64,000 bases of DNA from Paenibacillus lutrae (GTDB taxonomy: Bacteria > Bacillota > Bacilli > Paenibacillales > NBRC-103111), in NCBI RefSeq assembly GCF_009757775.1, contig NZ_RHLK01000005.1, positions 186,969-250,968 of the forward strand. Reading direction: 5' to 3'. Both the position numbers and the translations under genes were made by a program. Within the stretch, counting starts at the first letter, position 1, and every line of letters begins with the position of its first letter. This document shows, in pieces, positions 16,569 to 26,944 of this stretch. The notes under the pieces were generated by a model. That model was not told the origin of the DNA and searched no databases. It saw nothing but the letters and a program-made list of their open reading frames with translations.

Positions 16569-17531
16569 CTATTGTAAAGCTTTGACTAAATTTTTTAAAT
16601 TATTTTCCATAACCGAAATATAATTCTGTCCTTCTTTAATCTGTTCTTCCGTTAAACCTTCAAGAGGGTTAAGCACAAGGGTCTCCACACCCGCATCCTT
16701 AGCGAGGGTCTTAGCCAGTTTATCAGAGACCAGTTCCTCAAAGAACACATATTGCAATTGATGCTCCTGAATATATTCGCGCATTTTTTTCATATCCTGA
16801 GCCGTCGGCTCTGAATCCGGGGACAGCCCCATAATCGCCATTTGAGTCAAGCCGTAATCGTGGCACAAGTAAGCGAATGCCTGATGGGATACGGCGATTT
16901 CTTTCTTAGGCAAATCTTTCAAACTATCTTGATACAGCTTATCCAGCCCGTCGAGCTTGGCCGCATAAGCTTCGTAATTATTCTCGTAATCTTCGCGGTG
17001 TGCCGGATCTACTTCTATCAATGCATTCTTGATGTTCTCCGACATCTTCTTCGCATTGTGCGGACTCAGCCAAGCATGAGGATCGGTGTTCTTCAGATCA
17101 GCGGGACTGCTGCCGTGAGACTCACCCCCGTGCTGATGATCGTGTCCGTCGCCGCCTTCGGCTGCTTCCAGCAGATGTGCGCCCGCGCTCGCTTCCACCG
17201 CCTTCACCTTCTTATCCTTTACACTTTTCATAAAATCGTCAACCCAGCCTTCAAATCCAGCTCCCTGATATAAGAACAGCTCGGAGTCGCCAACGTTCAT
17301 AATGTCTCTGCCTTTCGGGGTCCAGTCATGCGGCTCCACACCCGCCGGTACAAGATTCACGACATTCACATGAGCGCCGCCGATGTGGACGGCAAAGTCA
17401 TAAAGCGGATAGAAGCTTGTCATCACATTCACTTTGCCTTCGACCACGGTCGACTTCTGACCGCCTCCGCAGCCTGCAATTACCAGCAGAAAGACAAGAG
17501 CCATTCCTCCCAGTATACGCCTGTAATTCAT
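16569..17531 (-). CDS. znuA: Zinc-binding lipoprotein (ZnuA family)
   Basis: Extracellular zinc-binding subunit. Residues 1-20 form a lipoprotein signal with the lipobox VIAGC (Cys21). The cluster A-I features are SFYPLYDFAVHIGG near residue 40, PAGVEPHDWTPKGRD near 62, DPHAWLSP near 151 and a VSHQAFAYLCHDYGL segment near 213. A His-rich loop around residues 131-141 (GHDHQHGGESHG) is typical of zinc rather than manganese transporters. First gene of the operon, with a near-consensus promoter and Zur boxes upstream. Confidence 0.94.
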   Translation of the reverse strand: MNYRRILGGMALVFLLVIAGCGGGQKSTVVEGKVNVMTSFYPLYDFAVHIGGAHVNVVNLVPAGVEPHDWTPKGRDIMNVGDSELFLYQGAGFEGWVDDFMKSVKDKKVKAVEASAGAHLLEAAEGGDGHDHQHGGESHGSSPADLKNTDPHAWLSPHNAKKMSENIKNALIEVDPAHREDYENNYEAYAAKLDGLDKLYQDSLKDLPKKEIAVSHQAFAYLCHDYGLTQMAIMGLSPDSEPTAQDMKKMREYIQEHQLQYVFFEELVSDKLAKTLAKDAGVETLVLNPLEGLTEEQIKEGQNYISVMENNLKNLVKALQ

Positions 17532-17582
17532 ATAAAATAACTCCTCTCAACGAGCGATCTCCATCTATCATTGCTATTCATG

Positions 17583-17605
17583 TAAATCGTAATGTTTTTT
17601 ATTTA
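17583..17605 (-). promoter_or_regulatory. Weaker second Zur-box-like site downstream of the znuA -10
   Basis: A perfect half site TAAATCGTAAT is followed by a poorer half ending ATTTA. It covers the expected transcription start region of znuA, where repressor binding would block transcription. Confidence 0.45.
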
Positions 17606-17612
17606 CTAGCTG

Positions 17613-17642
17613 ATTATACGGAGAATCCGGGCAGCTTGTCAA
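17613..17642 (-). promoter_or_regulatory. Sigma-A promoter of the znu operon
   Basis: Minus strand TTGACA (17642-17637), 18-base spacer, TATAAT (17618-17613): both hexamers match consensus exactly. It is about 80 bases before the znuA start. Confidence 0.85.
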
Positions 17643-17645
17643 GAC

Positions 17646-17666
17646 TAATCATAATCATTACGATTA
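17646..17666. promoter_or_regulatory. Zur box upstream of znuA
   Basis: A 21-base palindrome with half sites TAATCATAAT and TAATCGTAAT around a central C, one mismatch between halves. It matches the Bacillus Zur box pattern (TCGTAAT-N-ATTACGA core) and abuts the -35 hexamer. A Zur gene is at 20.4 kb. Confidence 0.8.
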
Positions 17667-17689
17667 AGAAAATTGCTGACACGAAATAT

Positions 17690-17733
17690 CAAAACCCGGA
17701 AAAGCGCGGATTCACCGCAACTCTTCCGGGTTT
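17690..17733 (-). terminator. Intrinsic terminator after metG
   Basis: AAACCCGGAA (17692-17701) pairs with TTCCGGGTTT (17724-17733); the minus strand ends in a short TTTT. It closes the metG transcript. Confidence 0.65.
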
Positions 17734-17741
17734 CTCGTTGA

Positions 17742-20095
<2,354 letters not shown>

Positions 20096-20194
20096 AACAT
20101 TGTCATATCCAGTTCGTCATTTCCCTGTCAAATGTCTCGTTTAACCAACAATATAGCGAATCTCGGTCCGGCTGTCAACCGCCCAGGAAACTGC

Positions 20195-20419
20195 CTACCT
20201 CTCTTTACGCGGGGGCACATGATCGATCCCTCCGGGATTGAAAGGATGACACTTGCAGATCCGTTTAACCGCCAGCCAAGATCCCCTCGCGGGCCCATGC
20301 TGTTCAATGGCTTCCAGCGCATATTGAGAACATGTCGGATAGAAGCGGCACGTGGGCGGTTTGAGAGGAGAGATGAACTTGCGGTAAACATGAATCGGAG
20401 CCTGCAGGAGCTTCTTCAT
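20195..20419 (-). CDS. yidD: Membrane protein insertion efficiency factor YidD
   Basis: Small amphipathic cytoplasmic protein thought to aid YidC-dependent membrane insertion. The 74 residues show the family signature [27 protein letters not shown] and [18 protein letters not shown], with the conserved cysteines. The start ATG overlaps the zur stop by four bases (ATGA), so it is translationally coupled to zur. In most genomes yidD sits near rpmH-rnpA; this location in a zinc-regulator operon is different. Confidence 0.92.
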   Translation of the reverse strand: MKKLLQAPIHVYRKFISPLKPPTCRFYPTCSQYALEAIEQHGPARGSWLAVKRICKCHPFNPGGIDHVPPRKER

Positions 20420-20829
20420 TTCTGACAATCCTTGCAGTATCCGTATATCTCGAATTTATGCTTAACGGCTTTAAAATCTTCCGGCAGTCCTTCCACTTCA
20501 TCCATAGGACAAAACACAAAAGAAATGGTCTTCTCACACTGCAGACAAATCAGATGGTGATGATGGTGCGTCTCTGAACATCTCGCACGGAACTTGATTC
20601 CGTCCTCGAACACAAACTGCTCAAGCACGCCCATTTCATGCATAATTCTCAGATTGCGATAGACCGTATCAAAACTTAAACCCCCGTATGTTTTGCCCAT
20701 AATGTCGTATACGGCTTTAGGCGTCACGTACCCGTCGGACTTTGCGAACAATTCCGCCAGCGTTCGTCTTTGATCGGTAATCCGCATTCCTTGCTCGGCC
20801 ATCGCCCGGGTAATCTCTTCGGCTTTCAC
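20416..20829 (-). CDS. zur: Fur-family zinc repressor (Zur)
   Basis: Represses zinc uptake genes when zinc is sufficient. The 137-residue protein has an N-terminal winged helix ([23 protein letters not shown]), the sensing loop with [13 protein letters not shown], and two structural CxxC pairs (CLQC near 97, CKDC near 134). The His run and the [12 protein letters not shown] end resemble B. subtilis Zur more than PerR or Fur. It lies 3 kb upstream of the Zur-box-controlled znu operon. Fur or PerR assignment remains possible without a tree. Confidence 0.85.
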   Translation of the reverse strand: MKAEEITRAMAEQGMRITDQRRTLAELFAKSDGYVTPKAVYDIMGKTYGGLSFDTVYRNLRIMHEMGVLEQFVFEDGIKFRARCSETHHHHHLICLQCEKTISFVFCPMDEVEGLPEDFKAVKHKFEIYGYCKDCQK

Positions 20830-20998
20830 TGCGGTCCCTCCACATATGCTGCATCTATCTCCTTATAATGCCTTATGAGGGGCCGCAGCGTCAATATTTC
20901 AAGCCGGTGGAGTCTCTTAAAGCCGTGATCCGTAAGCCGGAAGCGCGGCCATCTGGCATCTGTCTGATGCGCTTCTTCAAGGATGGAGTCACTCGGAT

Positions 20999-21910
20999 CT
21001 ATTCCTCATCCCCCAGTTCCAGTTCCTCATCGCTCTCTTCCGCCGCATACATTAATCTTTCTCCCGGAGCAAACAATTTAAACTTCTGATGCGGGTAGGT
21101 GTGATGAACATAATCAACAAAATACGATGGATTCTCGGTGTTAAACGCGAATAGATCGTAATGCATCGGAACAAGCAGGTCTGCCCCGATCGCAACGCCG
21201 AGATCCGCCGCTTCCCGGAAATTCATGTTCCCCATGAGGTTGTCCTGGTATCTTTTCCAATCCCGTCCGTTAATCGGCATACACGCAATGTCGATACGGT
21301 GCGGCCTCAAAGCCTCGACCAGCCCCTCATAGCCAATCGTATCTCCTGCGTGGTACAGCTTCACTCCATTAAGCTCGATCACATAACCGAGAAAGAGATG
21401 ATTACCGTTCTCATCGGTCTTAAACTCTTCATGCTTGCCGGCAATTGGCGTAATTCTCATGTCTCTAAAATCAATCATATCACCGGCTCTTGCTCCAATC
21501 AGCGCATCGGGGACAATGCCCAGTTCAGCAAGCTGCGGAACTACAGGCGCCGGGCATATCCATGTCGCATGAGGCGAAGCAATCGCCATGGCCCGCACTG
21601 TAACCGGATCCAGATGATCCGGGTGATCGTGGGTTATGAGGACCAGATCGGCATGTCCGATCAGTTCCGGGGATATCGGCGTCTCGAAATTCCGCGGTGA
21701 ATTGCCGAACTGCTCGTCAATAGAGTTACTCAGATAAGGATCTATGTATGCAATCATCCCCGACCCTTTCACAACCATGCTCTCTTGTCCCAGATGCCAC
21801 AGTGCAAGGGTATTCTCCGGCACAAATGTGCGGTCTATCTGGCGGATCAGCCGCTTCCCGCGCTTGTCCTTATTCTCATTCTTGTTCTCTGTCTTGTTCT
21901 TGTCAGCCAT
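20999..21910 (-). CDS. MBL-fold metal-dependent hydrolase (UlaG/UPF0173-like)
   Basis: Metallo-beta-lactamase-fold hydrolase of the L-ascorbate-6-phosphate-lactonase-like group. The metal-binding motif is LITHDHPDHLDP near residue 93; further ligands are in GKHEEFKTD, YHAGDTIGYEGL near 189 and PMHYDLF near 246. The 303-residue protein carries a lysine/asparagine-rich N-terminus and an acidic tail (EESDEELELGDEE). No ascorbate-utilisation genes are nearby, so the substrate is unknown. Confidence 0.85.
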   Translation of the reverse strand: MADKNKTENKNENKDKRGKRLIRQIDRTFVPENTLALWHLGQESMVVKGSGMIAYIDPYLSNSIDEQFGNSPRNFETPISPELIGHADLVLITHDHPDHLDPVTVRAMAIASPHATWICPAPVVPQLAELGIVPDALIGARAGDMIDFRDMRITPIAGKHEEFKTDENGNHLFLGYVIELNGVKLYHAGDTIGYEGLVEALRPHRIDIACMPINGRDWKRYQDNLMGNMNFREAADLGVAIGADLLVPMHYDLFAFNTENPSYFVDYVHHTYPHQKFKLFAPGERLMYAAEESDEELELGDEE

Positions 21911-22095
21911 CCTTCCAACACTCCTCTATATCTAATGGTTTTGAAAATACGCGTCCGGCAGCACCGTTTATGTGTAGCGCCGCTGCCCTTTCTATATTGT
22001 TTAGCCTTTTTAAAAGAGAATCAAACAAACGATATCTGCCGGCATGCTGTACAGGTATCTTGATTTTTTTTGCAGCACCGGGACAGAAGTCCATG

Positions 22096-22122
22096 ACAAG
22101 AAACACTTCCGCACATAGGATA
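22096..22122 (+). promoter_or_regulatory. Sigma-K-like promoter of the small spore peptide gene
   Basis: AC (22096-22097), exactly 16 bases, then CATAGGATA (22114-22122) fits the Bacillus sigma-K pattern AC-N16-CATANNNTA. The start codon is 42 bases downstream of the -10. Confidence 0.55.
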
Positions 22123-22163
22123 TTAACGTAAACTACATCCTACTTCATGAGGAGGAAACAAAT

Positions 22164-22271
22164 ATGTCCGGTTGTGGAACTGGCGGTTACGGTATTGGCG
22201 TTGTTGGCACGAGCACTGCAATTATCCTTGTTCTGTACATCCTTCTGGTTATCATCCTTGCTACATTCTAA
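22164..22271 (+). CDS. YjcZ-family small sporulation protein
   Basis: A 35-residue peptide: Gly-rich start (MSGCGTGGYGIGVVG) followed by one hydrophobic helix ending in ILATF. This composition is that of the YjcZ/sporulation small-protein family found in many Bacillales. GAGGAGG stands seven bases before the ATG and a strong terminator follows. A sigma-K-like promoter upstream suggests mother-cell expression late in sporulation. Biochemical role unknown. Confidence 0.82.
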   Translation: MSGCGTGGYGIGVVGTSTAIILVLYILLVIILATF

Positions 22272-22289
22272 TTTAGTCCTTAATACAAC

Positions 22290-22320
22290 AAAAACCGCTG
22301 CATCTGATGCAGCGGTTTTG
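22290..22320. terminator. Bidirectional intrinsic terminator
   Basis: AAAACCGCTGCAT (22291-22303) pairs with ATGCAGCGGTTTT (22307-22319) around a three-base loop. It serves the small spore gene on the plus strand and the CNNM gene on the minus strand. Confidence 0.9.
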
Positions 22321-22324
22321 TGTG

Positions 22325-23683
22325 TTAGGAAGACAACTTTACTTGCGGGTCGAGATCAAGGTCTATATATCCCTCTTCGAGGGAGAGAATTTCTTGAGGC
22401 TGGTCCTTACGGATCAGCAGCCGGACAATTCTCATATTATCAACCTCGTCAATAATAAATTGCATCTGCTCATGATGAATCCGCTGGTTCTTAACCGGCG
22501 GAATTTCCACCTGAGAATAAATCCATCCGCCGATGGTATCAAAATGTTCCGCTTCGATAGCCGTGCCAAAATGCTGGTTGAACTGGTCAATTAACATCAT
22601 GCCGTCAATCGAATACGTGTATTCGTCTTTCTTCTCAAACTCAGGACGCTCGTGATCGAATTCGTCCTGCAGTTCGCCGACGATCTCTTCCAGAATATCC
22701 TCGACGGTAACAAGCCCCGAAGTGCCGCCATATTCGTCAATGAGCAGGGCCACTTCCGTCTTGCGTTTCTGCATCAATCTCAGCAGGATGCTAATGGGCA
22801 TAGAATCGGGCACCGTCATTAAGGGGCGCATAATGCTGCGTATATCGTCAAGCTCATCACTTGCCGTCAAAATATCTTTGATATGCACGAATCCGATAAT
22901 ATTGTCTTTGTCCGGATCACAAACCGGATACCGGGTATACAATTCTTTGATAGCCGTCGCCTTGTTCTCTTCAAAAGAATGAATGGCATGCAGACAAACG
23001 ATTTCAGTACGCGGAATCATAATTTCACGCGCATTCGTATCAGCAAATTCAAAAATATTGTCGACAAGCGTAAGCTCCGTATTATCAATAAGGCCGTTTC
23101 TGTGACTTTCTTTCATCAGTAAACGAATATCTTCCTCTGTATGCGCCGAGTCCTGTCTGCCCGTAGCTTCTGTTCCCGAGCGGCGGAGCAGCCAGTTCGA
23201 GATTTTATCCAATACCCAGAAGAAGGGAAACATTAATTTGTAGAATACCAGCACAGGAGCTGCAACCCAGAGGTTTACTTCTTCCGACTTGCGGTCCGCA
23301 TACTTTTTGGAAATCATAATGTGAATCGCTGTTATAACCGTAAAGGCAAGTACAAAAGACAGGGCATGAATAATACTTTCCGGTATACCAATGTTGGCTG
23401 ATAAGGGTTCGAGTACTCCCACCACCATAGGCTCTCCAATCCAACCAAGCGCCAAAGACGTTAGGATAATTCCGAGCCGGCTGGCAGACAGATACCCATT
23501 CATATTGTCAGCTATCTTCCCTGCGATGCGCGCTTTCATGTTACCTTCTAACACAAGTGCATCCATGCGGCTTCCCCGCAATTTCACCATCGCAAATTCG
23601 GCCGATACAAATGAGCCGCTGAGCAGAACAAGAACCACGATCATGGTAAGGCTAAGTAACACTGGCAAGGGGTCACTATCCAA
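22325..23683 (-). CDS. CNNM/CorC-type (hemolysin family) membrane protein with CBS pair
   Basis: Probable divalent-cation (Mg2+-linked) efflux or sensing protein. The 452-residue protein has a DUF21 membrane domain (four helices, residues 8-150), a tandem CBS domain (AREIMIPRTEIVCL near 215, EVALLIDEYGGTSGLVTVEDILEEIVGEL near 305) and a C-terminal CorC_HlyC domain (DTIGGWIYSQVEIPPV). The frame opens at TTG 23683 directly after an in-frame stop; its adjacent Shine-Dalgarno is weak, but a strong one sits 38 bases upstream before a hairpin. Often annotated as hemolysin, though haemolytic activity is not expected. Confidence 0.88.
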   Translation of the reverse strand: MDSDPLPVLLSLTMIVVLVLLSGSFVSAEFAMVKLRGSRMDALVLEGNMKARIAGKIADNMNGYLSASRLGIILTSLALGWIGEPMVVGVLEPLSANIGIPESIIHALSFVLAFTVITAIHIMISKKYADRKSEEVNLWVAAPVLVFYKLMFPFFWVLDKISNWLLRRSGTEATGRQDSAHTEEDIRLLMKESHRNGLIDNTELTLVDNIFEFADTNAREIMIPRTEIVCLHAIHSFEENKATAIKELYTRYPVCDPDKDNIIGFVHIKDILTASDELDDIRSIMRPLMTVPDSMPISILLRLMQKRKTEVALLIDEYGGTSGLVTVEDILEEIVGELQDEFDHERPEFEKKDEYTYSIDGMMLIDQFNQHFGTAIEAEHFDTIGGWIYSQVEIPPVKNQRIHHEQMQFIIDEVDNMRIVRLLIRKDQPQEILSLEEGYIDLDLDPQVKLSS

Positions 23684-23689
23684 TTAATT

Positions 23690-23725
23690 CCTATCTACCT
23701 CAGAGAAGCAGATAGGTACACCTCC
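23690..23725 (-). promoter_or_regulatory. Strong SD separated from the CNNM start by a hairpin
   Basis: On the minus strand AAAAGGAGG (about 23729-23721) is followed by a 7-base stem CCTATCT/AGATAGG (23716-23710 with 23696-23690). If folded, the effective distance from the SD to the TTG start is about ten bases. Confidence 0.45.
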
Positions 23726-23953
23726 TTTTATGTCCATAAATTAGATTTGGAGAATAGAACAATCTCCTATTATACAGTATAGCTCCGAAAGCGATGAAGA
23801 GTCAAAGTCAGTCAAAGACAGGATGCGCGCTTCTTGAAGAAGATCCGCCGGTTTGAAGGCCTCCCTTCCATCCATTCATTGATTTACTTCAACGTATTCC
23901 CGCATGCTTGGATTTTATGCCTTTCCTTTGATAAAGCTGTGCATGGGGCGGTT

Positions 23954-23983
23954 GCATAACATAGGGATTCTTACTCCATATTA
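23954..23983 (+). promoter_or_regulatory. Sigma-G-like promoter of the polysaccharide deacetylase gene
   Basis: GCATA (23954-23958), 18-base spacer, CATATTA (23977-23983) fits the forespore sigma-G pattern. The start codon is 43 bases past the -10, with AAGGAG in between. The rest of the 342-base gap between the divergent genes shows a TATAAT on the minus strand near 23771-23776 and nothing else. Confidence 0.55.
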
Positions 23984-24025
23984 GTAAAAGCCAAGATTAG
24001 AAATTGCAACCGGAAGGAGAACTTT

Positions 24026-24880
24026 ATGAATCGGAATCGTACAGGCTCCCGGAAAACACCCCTAACCCGCGCGCTTACTATGGGTATTATATGCATTAAC
24101 TTGCTGACATCTGTTAATCCGTTTACCGCTACTGCCGCATCAAGTAACGAGGCTGCCGGACTCGCCGGTCCTGCTCCCAAATCAGCCGCTATTGTTATCG
24201 ATGATTTCGGGAATAACATGAAAGGAACGGACTCGATCCTTGATCTTCCCATCCCGCTGACTGTCGCTGTCATGCCCTTCCTCTCCTCTTCTAAAAGCGA
24301 TGCGGAAGACGCCTTCCGCAAAGGCCGCGAAGTCATCGTGCACCTGCCTATGGAACCTATGACCGGCAAGAAAAGCTGGCTGGGCCCCGGTGTAGTCTCT
24401 ACCGATTTGAGCGATGAGGAAATCCGTAAACGTGTCCATGCAGCCATAGATGATATCCCCCACGCTATCGGCGTTAACAACCATATGGGGTCTAAAGCCA
24501 CAGCCGATGAGCGGGTTATGCATATCGTGATGGAAGTCCTGCGCGAAAGAGGCCTCTTCTTTCTGGACAGCCACACGAATTACCGGAGCATCGCCTGCCG
24601 CGAGGCCAAAAAAGCAGGAGTGCCCTGTCTGGAAAATCACATTTTCCTGGATGATGTCCACACAAAGAGCAAAGTGACCCGGCAAATTGAATTAATCGGC
24701 GCTCACAACAAAGTCCATCAGCCCTGCATTGCGATCGGCCATGTCGGCGCCAAGGGCGAAATTACCGCTTCTGCGCTGCGGGATACTCTTCCGCGCTTAA
24801 AGGAGACTCTCTCCTTCGTCAAGCTGAGCGAGCTGTACAAGTCTCCAGCCCCAGATGCCGGACCCGAGAGCGGGTCATGA
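24026..24880 (+). CDS. Divergent polysaccharide deacetylase family protein (DUF610/YibQ-type)
   Basis: Exported protein of 284 residues with an N-terminal signal (hydrophobic about 15-34, Ala-rich cleavage region near ATAASS). The NodB-like fold is divergent: SAAIVIDDFGNNMKG at residues 53-67, VIVHLPMEPM near 103, NNHMGSKATAD near 153, LFFLDSHTNYRSIA near 180 and CIAIGHVGAKGEI near 238. These segments define the divergent deacetylase family, for which no substrate is established. A sigma-G-like promoter suggests forespore expression, which would fit a role in spore cortex or coat polymer handling. Confidence 0.87.
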   Translation: MNRNRTGSRKTPLTRALTMGIICINLLTSVNPFTATAASSNEAAGLAGPAPKSAAIVIDDFGNNMKGTDSILDLPIPLTVAVMPFLSSSKSDAEDAFRKGREVIVHLPMEPMTGKKSWLGPGVVSTDLSDEEIRKRVHAAIDDIPHAIGVNNHMGSKATADERVMHIVMEVLRERGLFFLDSHTNYRSIACREAKKAGVPCLENHIFLDDVHTKSKVTRQIELIGAHNKVHQPCIAIGHVGAKGEITASALRDTLPRLKETLSFVKLSELYKSPAPDAGPESGS

Positions 24881-24901
24881 GCAGATTTCGGGTCTGCGCC
24901 A

Positions 24902-24938
24902 AAAGCCCGCGGTCAGTTCGAAACTGACCGCGGGCTTC
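24902..24938 (+). terminator. Intrinsic terminator after deacetylase gene
   Basis: Perfect 16-base arms (24903-24918 and 24922-24937) with a three-base loop followed by TCTTTGG. It also faces the end of the FN3 gene on the other strand. Confidence 0.88.
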
Positions 24939-24969
24939 TTTGGTATTTTTATCGGAGCAGATAGGCTGC

Positions 24970-26634
24970 TTACAGCGGAATTGGCGGTTCTACAGGCGCA
25001 CCGCTCTCTATGCTGTCGTATGTACTCACTTCGAATGTAATAATTTTATCATACAGGATATAATCCTTACGGTTCTTGAAAGGTCCCTTGTTATTGTTGT
25101 GCTTGTCTATGGCAAACATAACGGGACCCGTACCTGCTGCACGGCCTTCGTACCAAGCGATAAAGGCATTCACTTCGTTCATTGAAAGATCATATTCTTT
25201 GTCCGTTCCGTTATTCAGTGTAATCACTAGAATCGCGCTTTCACCGGACGGTTCTTCAACCGGAGGCACAACAACGGTTCCCGCTTTTGGCGTCGCGGAT
25301 GCTTCGTTGGAAGGAAGGCTCTCTCCGGAAGCATTGACAGCTGTCACGACGTAGTAATAGGTCGTGCCATTTACTACGCTCGTATCTGTGTAGGCGCTCC
25401 CTGCAGCTGTACCGATTGCAGCGTAAGGTCCGCCCGCTGTTGCGCTGCGCTTAACGTTGTAGCTCACGGCGTTCACTGAAGCATTCCATGCCAGGTTTAC
25501 CTTGGTATCTCCCCCAACTGCTGTCAGATTAAGCGGAGTGGCAGCGGGTGGTTCAGTGCCTTTGCCGAAGACGTTCCATTCGTAAGCGTAGGTTCCTTGT
25601 TTAAGTACGACTGTAGATACATTGACTATAGGAATCGGTAAAGTCTCTACTGTATCACTCTTTGTCGGCGAATAGGAATCTAACAAGTTGTTATCTGCAT
25701 CATAAAATTCAATTACAGCCTTGGCATCAGACTTTACAATTACCGACTCCACCACTTTTGGAGACGAGAAAGTATGCCAAACTATTTGATTGGCCATACC
25801 GACATAATTAGAACCGTTATTATCCGTTAGTAGCCGAACAGTTGTCAGTGGATTGGTTATTGCAGTTCCTGCTTTTAAGACTATTCGATCCAACAACCCA
25901 CCTGTATATTTCGTTGCCGCTGGTCTAATGAGTTTTTCTGGAGAAGGCGCACTTTCACCTGATTCGTTGACGGCCATAACTACATAGTAATAATTCGTAT
26001 CATTTTTTACATCTTTATCTGTATAGGACGTACCCGATACATTTGCTAATAAAGCATACGGTCCTCCTGGAGATGCGGAACGCTTCACATTATAGGATTT
26101 TGCTCCTGTTGAGTCCCAGTCCAAATCGACACTCTTATCCCCTCCTTGAATCCAATTAATAACTGTCGGTAATGGTGTGGCTGTCGGAGTACTGAAAACA
26201 TTCCATTCGTAAACATACTTACCTTGTTTAAGCACCACTGTGCTAACGTTTTGTACTGGAGCCGGCAATGATTCCATACCATCGCTCGTTGCAGTTGTAT
26301 AAGAAGTGAGAAGATTTTGTCCTGTATCGTAAAATTCAATGATAGCTTTAGTGTCAGACTTTACAATCACCGCACGAATTTCTTGGGGTGAAGCGAACGT
26401 ATGCCAAACCATTTGATTCGACATACTTATATAATTCGTCGGATTACCATCCGTAAGTTGTGCTACACCTGAGCCTGTGGGTTGAGTAATTGAAGGACCC
26501 ATTTGTAGATTTATACCATCTAGCAGACCACCCGTGTATTTGCTGGATGCGGCAAAAACAGTATTACTTAACATAATAGAATAACAAATAAGCACAATAA
26601 TAAGAATTGCTAATTTCAACTTCTTTAGTTTCAT
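24970..26634 (-). CDS. Secreted protein with duplicated KYTGGLLD modules and two fibronectin type III domains
   Basis: A 554-residue exported protein with signal peptide (about residues 1-29, ending TVFAAS). Its layout is module A1 (33-147), FN3-1 (154-238), module A2 (242-356), FN3-2 (366-450) and a C-terminal domain (466-545, ITLNNGTDKEYDLSMNEVNAF start). A1 and A2 share KYTGGLLD, a QMVWHTF/QIVWHTF motif, IVKSDTKA/IVKSDAKA, STVVLKQG and YEWNVF. The A-module resembles a beta-sandwich carbohydrate- or surface-binding domain; no enzyme motif is seen. The 5' half is clearly more AT-rich than the 3' half. Probably a cell-surface or matrix protein of unknown binding target. Confidence 0.85.
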   Translation of the reverse strand: MKLKKLKLAILIIVLICYSIMLSNTVFAASSKYTGGLLDGINLQMGPSITQPTGSGVAQLTDGNPTNYISMSNQMVWHTFASPQEIRAVIVKSDTKAIIEFYDTGQNLLTSYTTATSDGMESLPAPVQNVSTVVLKQGKYVYEWNVFSTPTATPLPTVINWIQGGDKSVDLDWDSTGAKSYNVKRSASPGGPYALLANVSGTSYTDKDVKNDTNYYYVVMAVNESGESAPSPEKLIRPAATKYTGGLLDRIVLKAGTAITNPLTTVRLLTDNNGSNYVGMANQIVWHTFSSPKVVESVIVKSDAKAVIEFYDADNNLLDSYSPTKSDTVETLPIPIVNVSTVVLKQGTYAYEWNVFGKGTEPPAATPLNLTAVGGDTKVNLAWNASVNAVSYNVKRSATAGGPYAAIGTAAGSAYTDTSVVNGTTYYYVVTAVNASGESLPSNEASATPKAGTVVVPPVEEPSGESAILVITLNNGTDKEYDLSMNEVNAFIAWYEGRAAGTGPVMFAIDKHNNNKGPFKNRKDYILYDKIITFEVSTYDSIESGAPVEPPIPL

Positions 26635-26794
26635 TTCTTTTCCTCCATTTTAAGTTAATTTCCATAAACATAATACTATATACCTATATAAAAGTCTTGT
26701 ATTATATTTTTATATGTAAAATAAATAATATATAAATTATATATAAATACCTAAAAATAGCTTTCAGAAACTTTATTCCATTTATAAGATAGGA
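26635..26794. other. AT-rich upstream region of the FN3 gene
   Basis: About 160 bases of very AT-rich sequence with many TATA-like steps between 26660 and 26760, unlike its surroundings. It probably holds the FN3-gene promoter, but several -10-like hexamers make a single choice unsafe. Confidence 0.4.
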
Positions 26795-26905
26795 TCAAAA
26801 TACCTTACATCTAAATAACCAGTCGCCGCAAAACAACCGGCAACTGGTTAAAGTCCATCCATGGAATAATGATTCCCGGCCCATCTCACTTACAATTTCT
26901 TTCAC
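26795..26905 (-). CDS. Possible 36-residue peptide, unrecognised
   Basis: GTG (26905-26903) is preceded by GGAGGTG with ideal eight-base spacing, and the frame runs 36 codons to TGA. The product starts MKEIVSEMGRESLF and has three cysteines in its C-terminal half (at 22, 26 and 33), ending CKVF. The Shine-Dalgarno is the best evidence; there is no recognised family. It could be a small exported or signalling peptide, or a fragment of an old insertion. Confidence 0.3.
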   Translation of the reverse strand: MKEIVSEMGRESLFHGWTLTSCRLFCGDWLFRCKVF

Positions 26906-26944
26906 TTTTTTAGCACCTCCAGACTAATCTTGCTGGCAACGTAA

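Noticed and set aside
21903-22106. A 67-residue minus-strand frame before the MBL-fold hydrolase gene
   Set aside because: It overlaps the hydrolase start and the spore peptide promoter, with no Shine-Dalgarno and no recognisable sequence.
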